Source of the DNA: JACXTP01 sp963789555
GTDB taxonomy: Archaea > Thermoplasmatota > Thermoplasmata > Methanomassiliicoccales > UBA472
DNA: 64,000 nucleotides
Assembly: GCA_963789555.1 (NCBI GenBank)
Contig: CAWBKY010000001.1
Location: 1-64,000, forward strand
Reading direction: 5' to 3'
A program made the translations under genes and the position numbers. The notes under the pieces are model-generated. The model worked only from the letters and a program-made list of their open reading frames with translations, had not been told where the DNA came from and did no database searches. Below, piece by piece: positions 1 through 8,862 of the stretch (positions are counted from its first letter, which is position 1; every line of letters begins with the position of its first letter).

Positions 1-83
1 TCACATTCGCTGCCATTCCCCATCTCCATCATCGAACGGAGTTCTCCCGGCTTGATATAATGGACACGCACAGCATTTGACAT
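1..83 (-). CDS. Partial hypothetical protein, N-terminus only
   Basis: An ATG at 83 (minus strand) opens a frame that runs off the left edge of the window, giving 27 visible residues that begin MSNAVRVHYIKPGEL. A strong ribosome binding site (GGGAGGA) lies about 8 bases upstream, which supports the start. Too little is visible to assign a family. It is divergent from the thioesterase gene that follows. Confidence 0.5.
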   Translation of the reverse strand, partial: MSNAVRVHYIKPGELRSMMEMGNGSEC

Positions 84-248
84 CAGATCTTTCCTCCCTC
101 AGACCCCATTGGCCAGGGTCGGGAGGGGCATCATGTTATTAATGCCTGGCCCTCATTTTCCAAGGCGATATAATTCATGTTGCAATGCGGGCGGCCAAAG
201 GTCGTTCCCAATCATTATTAGCGCCCAAGGGCTTGTAACCTTGAGTAC

Positions 249-674
249 ATGGCTCATGACTGGGAGGAAGGTCGCTCGCCAGATGTGGTCGACCGGCTGA
301 GAGGCATCATAACATCCCCGTTCGCCCGATTCATGGGCATCGAGCTCGTGAGCATTTCCTCGAACGGAGAGGTCACAGTAAGGATGGACATCCACGGGAA
401 GGAGAATTCATTGGGGGCGGCCCACGGGGGGACGGTGTTCGCGCTGGCGGACCAGGCCTTTGCCATCGCCGGTAATCTAGGTCCGGAATATCAGGTGGCC
501 ATCTCCGCCAGCATTAATTATGTGCGTCCCGGGCGTGGCCCATTGGAGGCAACGGCCATCTTGATATGCGAGACAAAGAGCACCTCCCTCTATGGGGCCA
601 AGGTGTTCCAGGGCGGGCAAATGATCGCCTTGTTTCAAGGGACGGGCTACAAACTGCGCAAACGATCCGAATGA
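249..674 (+). CDS. PaaI-family hotdog-fold thioesterase
   Basis: A 141-residue single-domain protein of the PaaI/YbgC hotdog superfamily, which hydrolyses acyl-CoA or aromatic acyl-CoA thioesters in the cytoplasm. The motif around residues 54-68 (NSLGAAHGGTVFALAD) carries the HGG turn and the following Asp typical of PaaI thioesterases, and length fits the family. The frame is intact. There is no clear Shine-Dalgarno before the ATG, but an AT-rich box about 30 bases upstream would suit a leaderless transcript. The gene stands alone between divergent and convergent neighbours, so context does not reveal its substrate. Confidence 0.85.
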   Translation: MAHDWEEGRSPDVVDRLRGIITSPFARFMGIELVSISSNGEVTVRMDIHGKENSLGAAHGGTVFALADQAFAIAGNLGPEYQVAISASINYVRPGRGPLEATAILICETKSTSLYGAKVFQGGQMIALFQGTGYKLRKRSE

Positions 675-720
675 TGTAAGTCGAACCCAACCTCTTCAAG
701 GAACCTCATAATCGACCTAA

Positions 721-1472
721 TCAGGGCACTTCCTTGTTCCAGAAGGCCCATGACCCGATCGCAAGCAAGGCTATGGTGAGGCCGAAGAGCACCATCGCCG
801 ATGCCCAAGGCTCACCGGTCATAGTGGAAACCTCTCCATAATCAATCCAGGCGGAGGCCATCACAAGGAGATGGTGTCTTATGGTATAGTTCTCAGCCGC
901 CCCGGGTATGGAGCCCACGAAGTCCTCCCAAATGAAAACATAGAACAGGCCCAGATAGATGGGGTGACGAAGGACCACCCCGAACACCAGGAACAGGGCG
1001 GAGTAGACCAACGCTCCGATACATACCGTCAACAGATATCCCAGTAGTAGCTCGAGGGCTGCCCATCGAAACCTTTGACCGCAAAGAAGCATGCCCAACC
1101 GATGGTGGTGACCAGCATCAACAGCAAGGCTAGGACCAAGGCCAGGGCGAAATAATAGCCTAGATATGAGAGCCGACGGTCCATCGGTGAGGTAAGGACC
1201 TGAGTTATGCTCCGATCATCGATCTCGTTCCTGATCATCGAGGCACCATAGATCAATGCCAGGATGGGCATGAAAAAGAACAGGACCAATATGTTGAGTA
1301 GATCGCTTGCGGCGGAGATGCCCTCCTCGACCTCGGTGGCAAAGTAACCCATCACCGCCCCTACCAAAATGGCGATCAACAAAGCGATGACCCATCTTCG
1401 ATGGACGATGAGCTTCTTGGCCGAGAACCATGTCAACGTCAAAAGGCCGGTGGTATGCAATTGCGTTCTCAT
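721..1472 (-). CDS. ABC transporter permease (ABC-2 type), frameshifted
   Basis: Integral membrane subunit of an ABC exporter. The first frame (1472 to about 1040) reads roughly 145 residues with three hydrophobic segments. After about 1060 the protein resumes in another frame (ALELLLGYLLTV onward) with further membrane segments and ends at 721 in AFWNKEVP. One base gain or loss near 1045-1075 explains the break. The start lies 2 bases after the stop of the ATPase at 1474, so the two are cotranscribed. It belongs to a permease/ATPase pair duplicated in tandem upstream. Substrate unknown. Confidence 0.75.
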
Positions 1473-1473
1473 C

Positions 1474-2406
1474 TCACCACCTCACCAGATAACGGAACAC
1501 TGATTCAAGGTCGTCATCCAAGCTTTCCATCCTTTCGATGGTGCTCCCGCTCTCCCTTATGAGGTCTGGCACTTCATCGAAGAACTCCTCTGGCTGGGAA
1601 ACCTTGACATGCAAGGTCCGTCGGTCCGAACTGAGCTCCAGCGAGACCGTGAACTGTTTTTCCAGCAACAAGCGGGCCAAGGCGAGCATTTCCTTCCCCT
1701 CCAGCACAATATCGTGGGGGTGGTCGCTCATCAGCCTCCGGATCTCCGAGATGTCCCCAGAGGCGACCGCCCGTCCTTTGTAGATCAAAGCCACCTGGTG
1801 GGTCATCCTCTCGATCTCATGTAGGACGTGGCTGGATACGACGACGTCGTGACCATGATCCTTGTGTAAGTGCTTCACAAGATCGATGATCTCGCGACGG
1901 ACCATTGGGTCGGTACCAGTGAGCGGCTCATCAAGTAATAATAGCTCAGGGTCATGAACTAGGGAGCCGGCGATCTTCATGCGTTGTCTCATGCCCTTGC
2001 TATAACCGCCCATCTTACGGTCGGCCGCCCCCTTCATCTCCACGACGCCGAGGACCTCTTCGATCCTGGTTTCAAGGGACGTGCCCTGCATCCCATGCAA
2101 GCCTCCGGAGAATTTGAGGTATTCCCTCCCAGTCAGGTCTGGAGGAAGGAAATCGTAATCTGGGCAGAACCCGATCTTCGACAGTTGTTCTGGGTTCTTC
2201 CACGGCCTCTGCCCCATCACCAATAGTGTGCCGGAGTTCGGTCGTATCGTGCCGGTCACCAGTTTGAACAAAGTGCTCTTTCCCGACCCGTTCGGCCCCA
2301 CGATGCCGGTTATCCCCTTGCCGATCTCAAGGTTGAAACTATTGAGGCCGATCACCTCCCCATACCATTTGGACAAGGTGTTGGCCAAGATCACTGGGTC
2401 GGTCAT
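1474..2406 (-). CDS. ABC transporter ATP-binding protein
   Basis: A 310-residue ABC ATPase. Walker A is GPNGSGKST at residues 37-45, the signature reads YSKGMRQRMKIA in the helical domain, and Walker B is LLLLDEP followed by a switch-region SSH. The roughly 80-residue extension after the nucleotide-binding domain matches the CcmA/NatA type that works with ABC-2 permeases. Its ATG overlaps the stop of the upstream permease (ATGA at 2403-2406), showing translational coupling. It energises the adjacent membrane subunits. Exported substrate cannot be told. Confidence 0.9.
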   Translation of the reverse strand: MTDPVILANTLSKWYGEVIGLNSFNLEIGKGITGIVGPNGSGKSTLFKLVTGTIRPNSGTLLVMGQRPWKNPEQLSKIGFCPDYDFLPPDLTGREYLKFSGGLHGMQGTSLETRIEEVLGVVEMKGAADRKMGGYSKGMRQRMKIAGSLVHDPELLLLDEPLTGTDPMVRREIIDLVKHLHKDHGHDVVVSSHVLHEIERMTHQVALIYKGRAVASGDISEIRRLMSDHPHDIVLEGKEMLALARLLLEKQFTVSLELSSDRRTLHVKVSQPEEFFDEVPDLIRESGSTIERMESLDDDLESVFRYLVRW

Positions 2407-3232
2407 TTGCCAACCCCCTTAGACAATATCCGCCAGTACGTCACGATCAATGGCGGAACAAGCAAAATGAATGTCATAATGGCCATACCAGCCGAGCTCA
2501 ATCCTTCGGGCAATGGTTCACCAAAGATCACGTCATACCAGAAATTGAGCAGGTTGCCCGGGCCCAGCAATTGCCAGTTGATATCCGACTCTGAGAATAT
2601 TCCAGCCACGATGGTCATGGTGAAGAAGAACATGAAGATGCCCACGGCGGCGTAAGTGCGCTTGGTGGTCAATGAGGAGAGCATCATTCCCATAGGCACG
2701 AAGAAGATCGTGGTCAGGACTGCAGCGAGCACGGTGCGCGCGATGACCTCCGCGCTTGCTAATAGTCCGGGCCGGTCTGGGTGGCCGTGACCGCGATCCC
2801 CAGGGCGATGGGCGGGATGAGCGTAAAGAGGGACATGACCAATAAAGCCCCCAAGACCTTGCCTAGCAGGTACCTTTCCGGTCGCAGAGCCCTGTAAAGA
2901 TAAAGGACCAGGGAATTCCCCCTCAGGTCCTCGGAAATGAGGTCGGCACATACCAGAGATGCGGCGATCAGGACGAAGATGAAGAGCACGTCATTCTGCA
3001 AGGTCTCCAGCATCATCTCCGTGGTGAGCGAATCATGGGGCGATAAGGAGAAGATGAGGATCGGGAAGACCCACACCAGGATCGAACCGAGAATGATGAT
3101 CCCAAGCAACCATTTGGACCGGAGCTTCTGTCGGAACACATGGTCGGTGATGACCAAGAATCGCTTGGCATGCTCCGTCCTTTGCCCTTTCCAAGGTTTG
3201 TAACGTATCGGATCCAGACCCATATGCCACAC
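2403..3232 (-). CDS. ABC transporter permease, frameshifted
   Basis: Membrane subunit of the second ABC pair. The N-terminal piece (3232 to about 2760) has a hydrophobic segment (LLGIIILGSILVWVFPI), a large extracytoplasmic loop and then more membrane segments. The C-terminal piece resumes in another frame near 2765 (LLASAEVIARTVLAAVLTT) and carries at least three further segments, ending at 2403. A single indel near 2755-2770 joins the two. The start is GTG at 3232, immediately after the ATPase stop; an in-frame ATG three codons later is an alternative. Probably an ABC-2-type exporter permease. Confidence 0.75.
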
Positions 3233-4198
3233 CTAGACCGAGCGGATGAAGACTTCCTCAAGCGTGCTCAGGTCCGAGGTCAAGGACCGGACCTGCACGC
3301 CGGCGTTCTTAGCTGCGGCGAAGATCTCGCCACTGGGTCCTCTCAAGATAAGGACCACGGTCACTTGCCCGTGTTCCTCTGAGGTTGAGATCACCTTTTG
3401 TTCCCTTTCCAAGTACTTGATGAAGGAGGCCAGATCCTCAGGGATGCCACGGGCCACTAGTTTCATTCTTCCTTCTTGAGCCCCCAGGAGGTTCTTGAGG
3501 CTGCCCTGTGCCACCGCCCTTCCGTTGTTGATGATGATGACATGTTCGCACACCCTCTCCATGTCCTGCAATATGTGGGATGAGACCAGTATCGACTTAT
3601 GACCCGCGGCTATCCGTTCGATCAGGTCCAACATCTCCTCCCGGCCGAGCGGGTCCATGCCGTTGGTGGGTTCGTCCAAGAATAAAAGGTCGGGGTCGTG
3701 GACGATCGCCTGTGCCAGTTTGACCCTTTGCTTCATTCCTGTGGAATAGGACGAAATGGGCCGGTATCTCTCCTCTCCTATACCCACGAAGTCTAGGACC
3801 TCATGGCTGCGAGGAATGGAATCGTTCTTGGACATCCCCGAGATCATCCCGTAATATGAGACCAGCTCGACGCCGGTCATCACCTCTACCAGGCAATCGT
3901 GTTCGGGCATGTAGCCTACCCTGTCCCTAATGATCAACACATTCTGCTTGGAGTCCAATCCCCCGACCGTGATCGTTCCCCCTTGAGGTTCCACTAGCCC
4001 TAGTACGGCCTTGATGAAGGTGCTCTTGCCAGCTCCGTTCGGCCCTAGTAAACCCACGATGCCTGTGGGTATCTCCATGGAAAGATGGTCGAGGGCCATG
4101 ATATTCCCATACCGCATCACCACATCCTTGGCGGAGACGGTGCCTGCTGCCTCCTTGTCCTCATCATCATGGCCGACCGTCCTCAAGGCATCGTTCAT
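3233..4198 (-). CDS. ABC transporter ATP-binding protein
   Basis: An intact ABC ATPase of about 321 residues with Walker A (GPNGAGKST), signature (YSTGMKQRVKLAQ) and Walker B (LLFLDEPTNGMD). A C-terminal regulatory extension of about 80 residues is present, as in the ATPase at 1474-2406, and the two look like paralogues. I chose the ATG at 4198 because AGGACG precedes it; a TTG at 4213 would add five residues. It is the first gene of a four-gene operon (ATPase, permease, ATPase, permease), all touching or overlapping. Confidence 0.9.
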   Translation of the reverse strand: MNDALRTVGHDDEDKEAAGTVSAKDVVMRYGNIMALDHLSMEIPTGIVGLLGPNGAGKSTFIKAVLGLVEPQGGTITVGGLDSKQNVLIIRDRVGYMPEHDCLVEVMTGVELVSYYGMISGMSKNDSIPRSHEVLDFVGIGEERYRPISSYSTGMKQRVKLAQAIVHDPDLLFLDEPTNGMDPLGREEMLDLIERIAAGHKSILVSSHILQDMERVCEHVIIINNGRAVAQGSLKNLLGAQEGRMKLVARGIPEDLASFIKYLEREQKVISTSEEHGQVTVVLILRGPSGEIFAAAKNAGVQVRSLTSDLSTLEEVFIRSV

Positions 4199-4449
4199 CG
4201 TCCTGAATTCCAATCATACAAATTTAATGGTATGGCCTACCTGATCTTTTTCCCAGGAATGCCAGTGGTCGATAGGCAAGCTATGTTCTCAATTTCGTCA
4301 TGCCTTTTTGGATAATTACAAATAGTCAATAGAATATAATGGTGATAATGGTGATAAAGATGACACACGCACCAAAGATTGGAAACGCATTATACGATGC
4401 GAGGTTACAAGAGAACTGCTTGCAGACACAGCGAACAACTTGGCAGACA
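4199..4449. other. Intergenic promoter region
   Basis: A 250-base spacer between the minus-strand ABC operon and a plus-strand small gene. It contains several AT-rich stretches suitable as TATA boxes, including one near 4310-4340 and ATTATACGA near 4389. I see no tRNA, repeat or conserved coding frame here. Confidence 0.4.
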
Positions 4450-4611
4450 ATGTCAAGAATGGGCGACGACGTCGGATCAATTAAGAGACCAGAGGTCGTG
4501 AAAGAGCACCGAGAAAGGACCGAAACCGGCATCGGGGGCGAGCTGTTCCTAAGAGGGGCCGCCATCAGCATCATCATATCTCTGGGGGCAGTCCTCTGGC
4601 TCTTAATCTGA
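4450..4611 (+). CDS. Possible small membrane protein
   Basis: A 53-residue frame starting MSRMGDDVGSIKRPEVV with a charged N-terminal half and a C-terminal hydrophobic segment (GAAISIIISLGAVLWLLI) that ends the protein, the layout of a small tail-anchored membrane protein. The frame is open upstream to 4339, but the stretch before 4450 is low-complexity and unlike protein. No Shine-Dalgarno is evident; the TATA-like ATTATACGA near 4389 could drive it. I do not recognise a family, and chance is possible. Confidence 0.35.
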   Translation: MSRMGDDVGSIKRPEVVKEHRERTETGIGGELFLRGAAISIIISLGAVLWLLI

Positions 4612-4714
4612 TGGTAGAACTCAAGGTATCTGACATGCACAGCCCCACGCTTTTCCATCAAGGGAGGTTTTAATCCCCATGCCGTTCATGCACCAGCGGT
4701 AGGAAGGTGCTCAT

Positions 4715-5095
4715 ATGACCGATGTCACCATAAGGGGCATTGACGACGAGGTCTATGCTAGGTTCGCAGCCGAGGCAAAAAGAAAAGGCGTTTCAATAGG
4801 GGAACTCACCACCGAGGTCATGAGGGAGCGGGTTGAGAAGGTCGCCAACCCAGGATATTGCATCAACAACATCGAGGAATTGGAGGTAATGAAAAGGGAC
4901 CTGGAGTCGATGGACGGCCCAATATGTTTCAGCAACATCGAGGTCCTTTCGTTCGCGGATGATGTTGATTGGGATACATTCAAGGGCAAGGTTGGAAGCA
5001 TGGTCAACATAGAAACAGTTTCAATCCCTGCCAATCTGACCAAGCTTCAGGTCTTGATCAAGGCGAGGAACGTCGCCGAGAATCAAAGTCCGTAA
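4715..5095 (+). CDS. Ribbon-helix-helix N-terminal domain protein
   Basis: A 126-residue protein. Residues 1-42 (MTDVTIRGIDDEVYARFAAE and following) have the beta strand plus two helices of a ribbon-helix-helix DNA-binding domain like that of Arc/MetJ antitoxins. Residues 43-126 form a separate domain I do not recognise. The start is well supported by AGGAAGGTG 7 bases upstream. No toxin-like gene is adjacent: the next gene runs on the opposite strand beyond an AT-rich stretch (5096-5150). It may be a regulator rather than an antitoxin. Confidence 0.65.
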   Translation: MTDVTIRGIDDEVYARFAAEAKRKGVSIGELTTEVMRERVEKVANPGYCINNIEELEVMKRDLESMDGPICFSNIEVLSFADDVDWDTFKGKVGSMVNIETVSIPANLTKLQVLIKARNVAENQSP

Positions 5096-5150
5096 GTAAT
5101 ATAATTTAATTTATATTAATAAATAAAAGTTAAGTTGTTAAAGGACGCCA

Positions 5151-7097
5151 TCATCCCGTGGCGGAGACCGAACTGGGTTCCCCTGGCGAACTCCGGACCT
5201 TATCCCCACCAGAAGAGACATCTTCTATGTGATATCGATCAAGGGGAACGAACATCTCGAACCTAATCCCCTTGTTCGGGTCTCCTGATTCTACAATATC
5301 GATCCCGGTGGTCCTCAGGATTTGCTTGGCGATGCAAAGTCCGTGGTATCTGTCATGCCCCTCATGGAATAAGGAGGCCTTTAGGTCAGGAATGATCCCG
5401 GTCCCATTGTCCTCGTATATGATGCGAACACCTTCACGCTCAACCTCATAGGTAATCCATATCTTGTGGGCGTCGCCCCCGTTCTTGATGGTGAAGTCCA
5501 ATAAGTTACGGAATGCCTTCTCCAGCAATGGGTCGGCCTGGATCTCGAGCTTGTTTGTGAGGTTCATGACGTATGCTCGTTCCAGTGGGGAGTCGGAAAC
5601 GGCGTGCTGGATCGATTGATAAACGGATTGCCATACAGGCTCCGCCCCGATGGCGTCATATTCCTCAGCGAACTTGGCATGGGCGATGACAGTTGCCAGC
5701 AATCCCTCCATTTCCTCGAACCGCACTTTGGAGGTCTCATCTGCTGACAGGGATTCCATCTGCAACATATCTTGCAGAAGCTCCAGACGTTCCAAATCGT
5801 CCTTGCGGGTGACGATGGGTTCTTGGTCCGCTTTTGAAGTGGCGATGACCGATTCGGCCTCGATTTTGTCATGTGTTTGTATAGGTATAGGTACGGCCAT
5901 CACGACTGGGGCGGGAACTGACTCGACCTGGGTGACTGGTCCGATTTCATTTGGATCGGCAACCTCAGTTCCGATCGCCGATGGGACCTCGATCGGCGAA
6001 TGCCTCTGAACTTTGGCGATCACCAGCGTTGCCCCTTCCTCCTCCTGGAACCTGCTCAGTTCGACGATCGCCGGAATGGACGTTCCCTCATGATGTCGTA
6101 TCGAGGTCTCGAACCGATGCACTTCATCCCGCTCTGATGCGGTTTTCATCTCGGTAGCAAATTGGTCAAGATGGGTTCCATCGACAAATTCGCTGAACTT
6201 GCGACCTTGTAGTTCGGAAGCTCGGTATCCGGATAGATCGAACGAGGACGGGGTGCTATGGACCACATCGCCGTTCTGGTCAATTATCGATAACCACTCG
6301 CTGGAAGTGTCCGCTAATGCGCGGAATCTGGCATCGCCCGAGGTCGGTAAATCCTCTGAGCTGATCCTCTTCGGGTTGGCCAAAATGGTCAAGAAATAAC
6401 CAGTGATGTCCCCTGCGGAATTATGAAGCGGTGATGCTTGACAATAGGTGATGAAAGTGCTCTCATCCTTTCTCTTCGCGGTGAGCTCTCCCTCCCACTT
6501 TCCAATGAACTCAACGGAGGTCTTTATGACGCCGACCACCTCCCCGCTCAATAGATATCCTTTTAAGTTCGCCCCCAGGGCCTCATTCCTCTTCTCAAGA
6601 TTCCATGCCTTGGCGAATGCTTCGTTCGCCTCTGTTATTAGGAACTCCGGGTCGGTGATGACGTATGCCACCGCCGATGCGTCGAAGGCGGCATTGCGTA
6701 GGCGCTGTGCCTCATCATGCCATCTCTTATGAACCGCATCCCGGACCATGTGTTCCAGTTCTGCGAACTTGGACTTCGGATCGCCACCCTTGCGGACATA
6801 ATAATCGGCACCAGCGTTCAAAGCCTCGATTACAATATCTTCACTGCCATAATCGGTGAACAAAATGAAAGGGATAGGGTCGTTCTTGAGACGGAGCCTC
6901 TTGAGGAATTCCAGGCCTGTTCGCCAGGGCAACTGGTGCTCACACACGATCGCATCAAAAACCTTCTCGGCAAGCTTGTCGTCCGCATCCCTGACCGATA
7001 GGGCGAAGTCAACTTTAAGGTCGCAGGAACGCTCCAGGTAGGTCTTGCACAGGTGTAGCAACGACGGATCGTTGTCAATCAGGAGTATGCTAATCAT
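5151..7097 (-). CDS. Receiver-PAS-PAS-HATPase protein, degenerate signalling protein
   Basis: A 648-residue cytoplasmic signalling protein. In order: receiver-like domain (1-120), two PAS domains (about 130-250 and 255-370), a Pro/Glu/Val-rich linker (about 375-430), a helical region, and a GHKL ATPase domain (about 510-625) with an intact G1 box (EDNGTGI). The usual phosphoacceptor Asp in the receiver is Glu53 (IVCEHQLP), and the acidic pair is Asp-Asn (IDNDP). I find no H-box, and the N-box Asn appears to be Phe (NLLDFTIKNGG). It may sense through PAS and signal without classical phosphotransfer. The frame is intact and there is no membrane segment. Confidence 0.8.
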   Translation of the reverse strand: MISILLIDNDPSLLHLCKTYLERSCDLKVDFALSVRDADDKLAEKVFDAIVCEHQLPWRTGLEFLKRLRLKNDPIPFILFTDYGSEDIVIEALNAGADYYVRKGGDPKSKFAELEHMVRDAVHKRWHDEAQRLRNAAFDASAVAYVITDPEFLITEANEAFAKAWNLEKRNEALGANLKGYLLSGEVVGVIKTSVEFIGKWEGELTAKRKDESTFITYCQASPLHNSAGDITGYFLTILANPKRISSEDLPTSGDARFRALADTSSEWLSIIDQNGDVVHSTPSSFDLSGYRASELQGRKFSEFVDGTHLDQFATEMKTASERDEVHRFETSIRHHEGTSIPAIVELSRFQEEEGATLVIAKVQRHSPIEVPSAIGTEVADPNEIGPVTQVESVPAPVVMAVPIPIQTHDKIEAESVIATSKADQEPIVTRKDDLERLELLQDMLQMESLSADETSKVRFEEMEGLLATVIAHAKFAEEYDAIGAEPVWQSVYQSIQHAVSDSPLERAYVMNLTNKLEIQADPLLEKAFRNLLDFTIKNGGDAHKIWITYEVEREGVRIIYEDNGTGIIPDLKASLFHEGHDRYHGLCIAKQILRTTGIDIVESGDPNKGIRFEMFVPLDRYHIEDVSSGGDKVRSSPGEPSSVSATG

Positions 7098-7659
7098 GCC
7101 GAGTACCGGATAATCAATCAGACCTCAGGATTTGAATAAAGTATTGGCCTGATTACCAAAAAGCGGAATTAGCCTTTGAACATACCAGTTAGGTCATTTG
7201 TCAACGTGCAGATTTGCATATCTGATAATCACCGAAAACAGAAAGCACCTAGGCTAAGCAATCTTTCAAATGCCCAAATTGCTCAGATCGAAGTATCGTT
7301 CATTTATTCGGAACAACAGCTCTATGGAGAATTCTAGACAATCTTTTATGAAGGGGCAGTATAATATCTTCCCCTCCACACCACATCTCACATTCAACGC
7401 GATCATTGCCATAGTGGCAGGAGCGCTCGCATTCCTTTGGTGGCGAAAGAATAAGAGTTGAAGAGAGGGATCGAAGCCCTGAGGATCCGATTCATATAAA
7501 TATATATTATTTAATATAAATATAGAAATACATTTAAACCCACCAATTCAATTATTCAGAGCCACCAATGATCATGTCAACAGTTGTTACATTTTTCATT
7601 ACAACTCCTCAAGGCAACCTATCGGGAGCCCTATTATACTTCATATAAGGAGTTGAGGA
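7098..7659. other. AT-rich intergenic region
   Basis: About 560 bases of markedly lower GC than the surrounding genes, with a very AT-rich core near 7495-7545. It holds promoter-like sequence for the minus-strand signalling gene and one questionable small frame at 7270-7461. I see no tRNA, repeat array or mobile element. Confidence 0.4.
7270..7461 (+). CDS. Possible small membrane protein
   Basis: A 63-residue frame (or 37 residues from the ATG at 7348) ending in a hydrophobic stretch, FNAIIAIVAGALAFLWW, followed by a basic RKNKS tail, which resembles a small single-pass membrane protein. There is no recognisable family and no strong ribosome binding site. It lies in AT-rich intergenic DNA, so it may be spurious. 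Confidence 0.3.
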   Translation: MPKLLRSKYRSFIRNNSSMENSRQSFMKGQYNIFPSTPHLTFNAIIAIVAGALAFLWWRKNKS

Positions 7660-7926
7660 TTATGATTCAATGAACTCTTTAAGATCCAATTCCACATCTT
7701 CCCATGTATAGGACGTCGGTTTTTGTATAACATTGATCTTGATTATCGAACCCTTGATGGAATAGGTCCCTCTGATCAATAGGCCAAGGGCAGTTCCCCC
7801 TGAAAAATAGCCCTCATTAACATCCCCTTCAAAACTAACATATTTTTTAGCAGCCGCGGCTTTGATCTTGGCCAATTTTTCAGAAGGTTCTCCATTTAGT
7901 TCGATAACGAATTTTTTACCCATCAA
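7660..7926 (-). CDS. Hypothetical protein, 88 residues
   Basis: A small, soluble, charged protein with mixed alpha/beta character: MGKKFVIELNGEPSEKL, then a Gly-rich turn (YFSGGTALGLLIRG), a strand pair and a terminal acidic helix. A weak AGGT lies upstream of tandem ATGs. I do not recognise the family; the pattern is loosely like polyhydroxyalkanoate-granule-region proteins, but this is not firm. It sits between AT-rich spacers. Confidence 0.55.
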   Translation of the reverse strand: MMGKKFVIELNGEPSEKLAKIKAAAAKKYVSFEGDVNEGYFSGGTALGLLIRGTYSIKGSIIKINVIQKPTSYTWEDVELDLKEFIES

Positions 7927-8104
7927 ATTACCTTGTCATTACTTGGACATCGCTACTAATTAATCTATTTCAATCATACTAGTCACAACGACCTAAATAT
8001 GATCTCCTAAGCCAAGTTTGCGATCCCACGATGTCGATCCTTTTCCCTGGATGAATATCTGATTAAATTAATGATTAAAAATATATTAATGAAATTCGAA
8101 AAGG

Positions 8105-8177
8105 TGCGGGCGACGGGATTTGAACCCGTGTTATGAGCTTGGCAAGCTCAAGTGATAACCAGCTACACTACGCCCGC
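8105..8177 (-). tRNA. tRNA-Gly (GCC)
   Basis: Read on the minus strand, a full cloverleaf is present: acceptor stem GCGGGCG pairing with CGCCCGC, a D arm, an anticodon stem TGAGC/GCTCA enclosing loop TTGCCAA with anticodon GCC, and a T arm ACGGG/CCCGT with loop TTCAAAT. The discriminator base is A. No intron is present. The length is 73 nt without CCA. Confidence 0.95.
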
Positions 8178-8202
8178 AGGTGAACCTCGGTATAAACTGG
8201 AT

Positions 8203-8213
8203 GGATTTAAACC
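8203..8213 (-). promoter_or_regulatory. TATA box of tRNA-Gly
   Basis: GGTTTAAATCC on the minus strand lies about 27-36 bases upstream of the tRNA 5' end, the usual distance for an archaeal BRE/TATA element. Confidence 0.5.
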
Positions 8214-8283
8214 TTATTGGTGGCTGGCGACGTTCAATATCTAGTCCAATGGCCATTTCGAGGACTTAAAATAAGCATAAGGT

Positions 8284-8671
8284 ATGACCGTTTCCGGGAT
8301 GCCTCGTCGACGCCGATATCGGAGGGACAGGTCGCTCACACCGGTCCTCTCCATGTTCCTCATCGGGCTCTTCACGGTCATCGGTCTCAGCCCAGGCGCC
8401 CTGATCTTCGACCTTGCGGTGGACACGATTTCCCCTTATGTCCAATATGCGTTCCTGATAGCCCTGGCCGTGTTCATCTATTTCGTGTACGACTCCATCG
8501 TGACCCCGCTTAAGGCACCTCTTCGGAGCTTACGGACCATGCGGCATCCTAGGTCTGGTCTCTCTCATCCTTGCTTTCCTAGGGGGCCTTTTCATATTCG
8601 TCGAGATCACTGGAATCGTCTACCTGATCATTTCCATGGCCATCTGGAAGGTGGCCACTAGGTTCAGTTGA
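8284..8671 (+). CDS. Small multi-pass membrane protein, frameshifted
   Basis: Begins with a basic N-terminus (MPRRRRYRRDR region) followed by two hydrophobic segments. The frame breaks near 8515-8545. In the shifted frame the protein continues with two more hydrophobic segments (GLVSLILAFLGGLFIFVEI; IVYLIISMAIW) and ends at the TGA at 8669-8671. Total is about 128 residues and four membrane helices. No family recognised. A poly-A-rich stretch follows directly. Confidence 0.55.
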
Positions 8672-8714
8672 AAAAATAAAAAAAGTGTCAGAACGCTGAT
8701 CGTCCGGCGATAAT

Positions 8715-8752
8715 GGGGGGATATAGGGGGGATGGAACGGAGATATAGGGGG
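8715..8752. repeat. G-tract repeat, possible G-quadruplex
   Basis: Three long G runs (GGGGGG, GGGGGG, GGGGG), the latter two each preceded by ATATA, with a shorter GG-rich stretch between them. It lies in the short convergent spacer between the membrane-protein gene and valS. Such spacing can form a G-quadruplex with help from a nearby GG; this is inference. Confidence 0.4.
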
Positions 8753-8825
8753 TCCGGACATCCTTTACGTTCGACGATACAGACTACGATACATCTAGGA
8801 TATTACGGTTGCACGTCCTAGTGTC

Positions 8826-8851
8826 GAAAAACACGAACATTCGTGATTTTC
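8826..8851 (-). terminator. Palindrome after valS, possible terminator
   Basis: A near-perfect 26-base inverted repeat (GAAAA-x-CACGAA, CA spacer, TTCGTG-x-TTTTC) placed about 12 bases beyond the valS stop. On the minus strand it gives a hairpin followed by a T run, consistent with transcript end formation. A second inverted repeat (CTAGGA/TCCTAG, 8795-8821) lies next to it. Confidence 0.4.
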
Positions 8852-8862
8852 TAGCGCCGACC

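Noticed and set aside
4326..4661. A 111-residue minus-strand frame over the small membrane protein
   Set aside because: Composition is irregular and it shows no family motif or ribosome binding site; the plus-strand small protein is slightly more credible.
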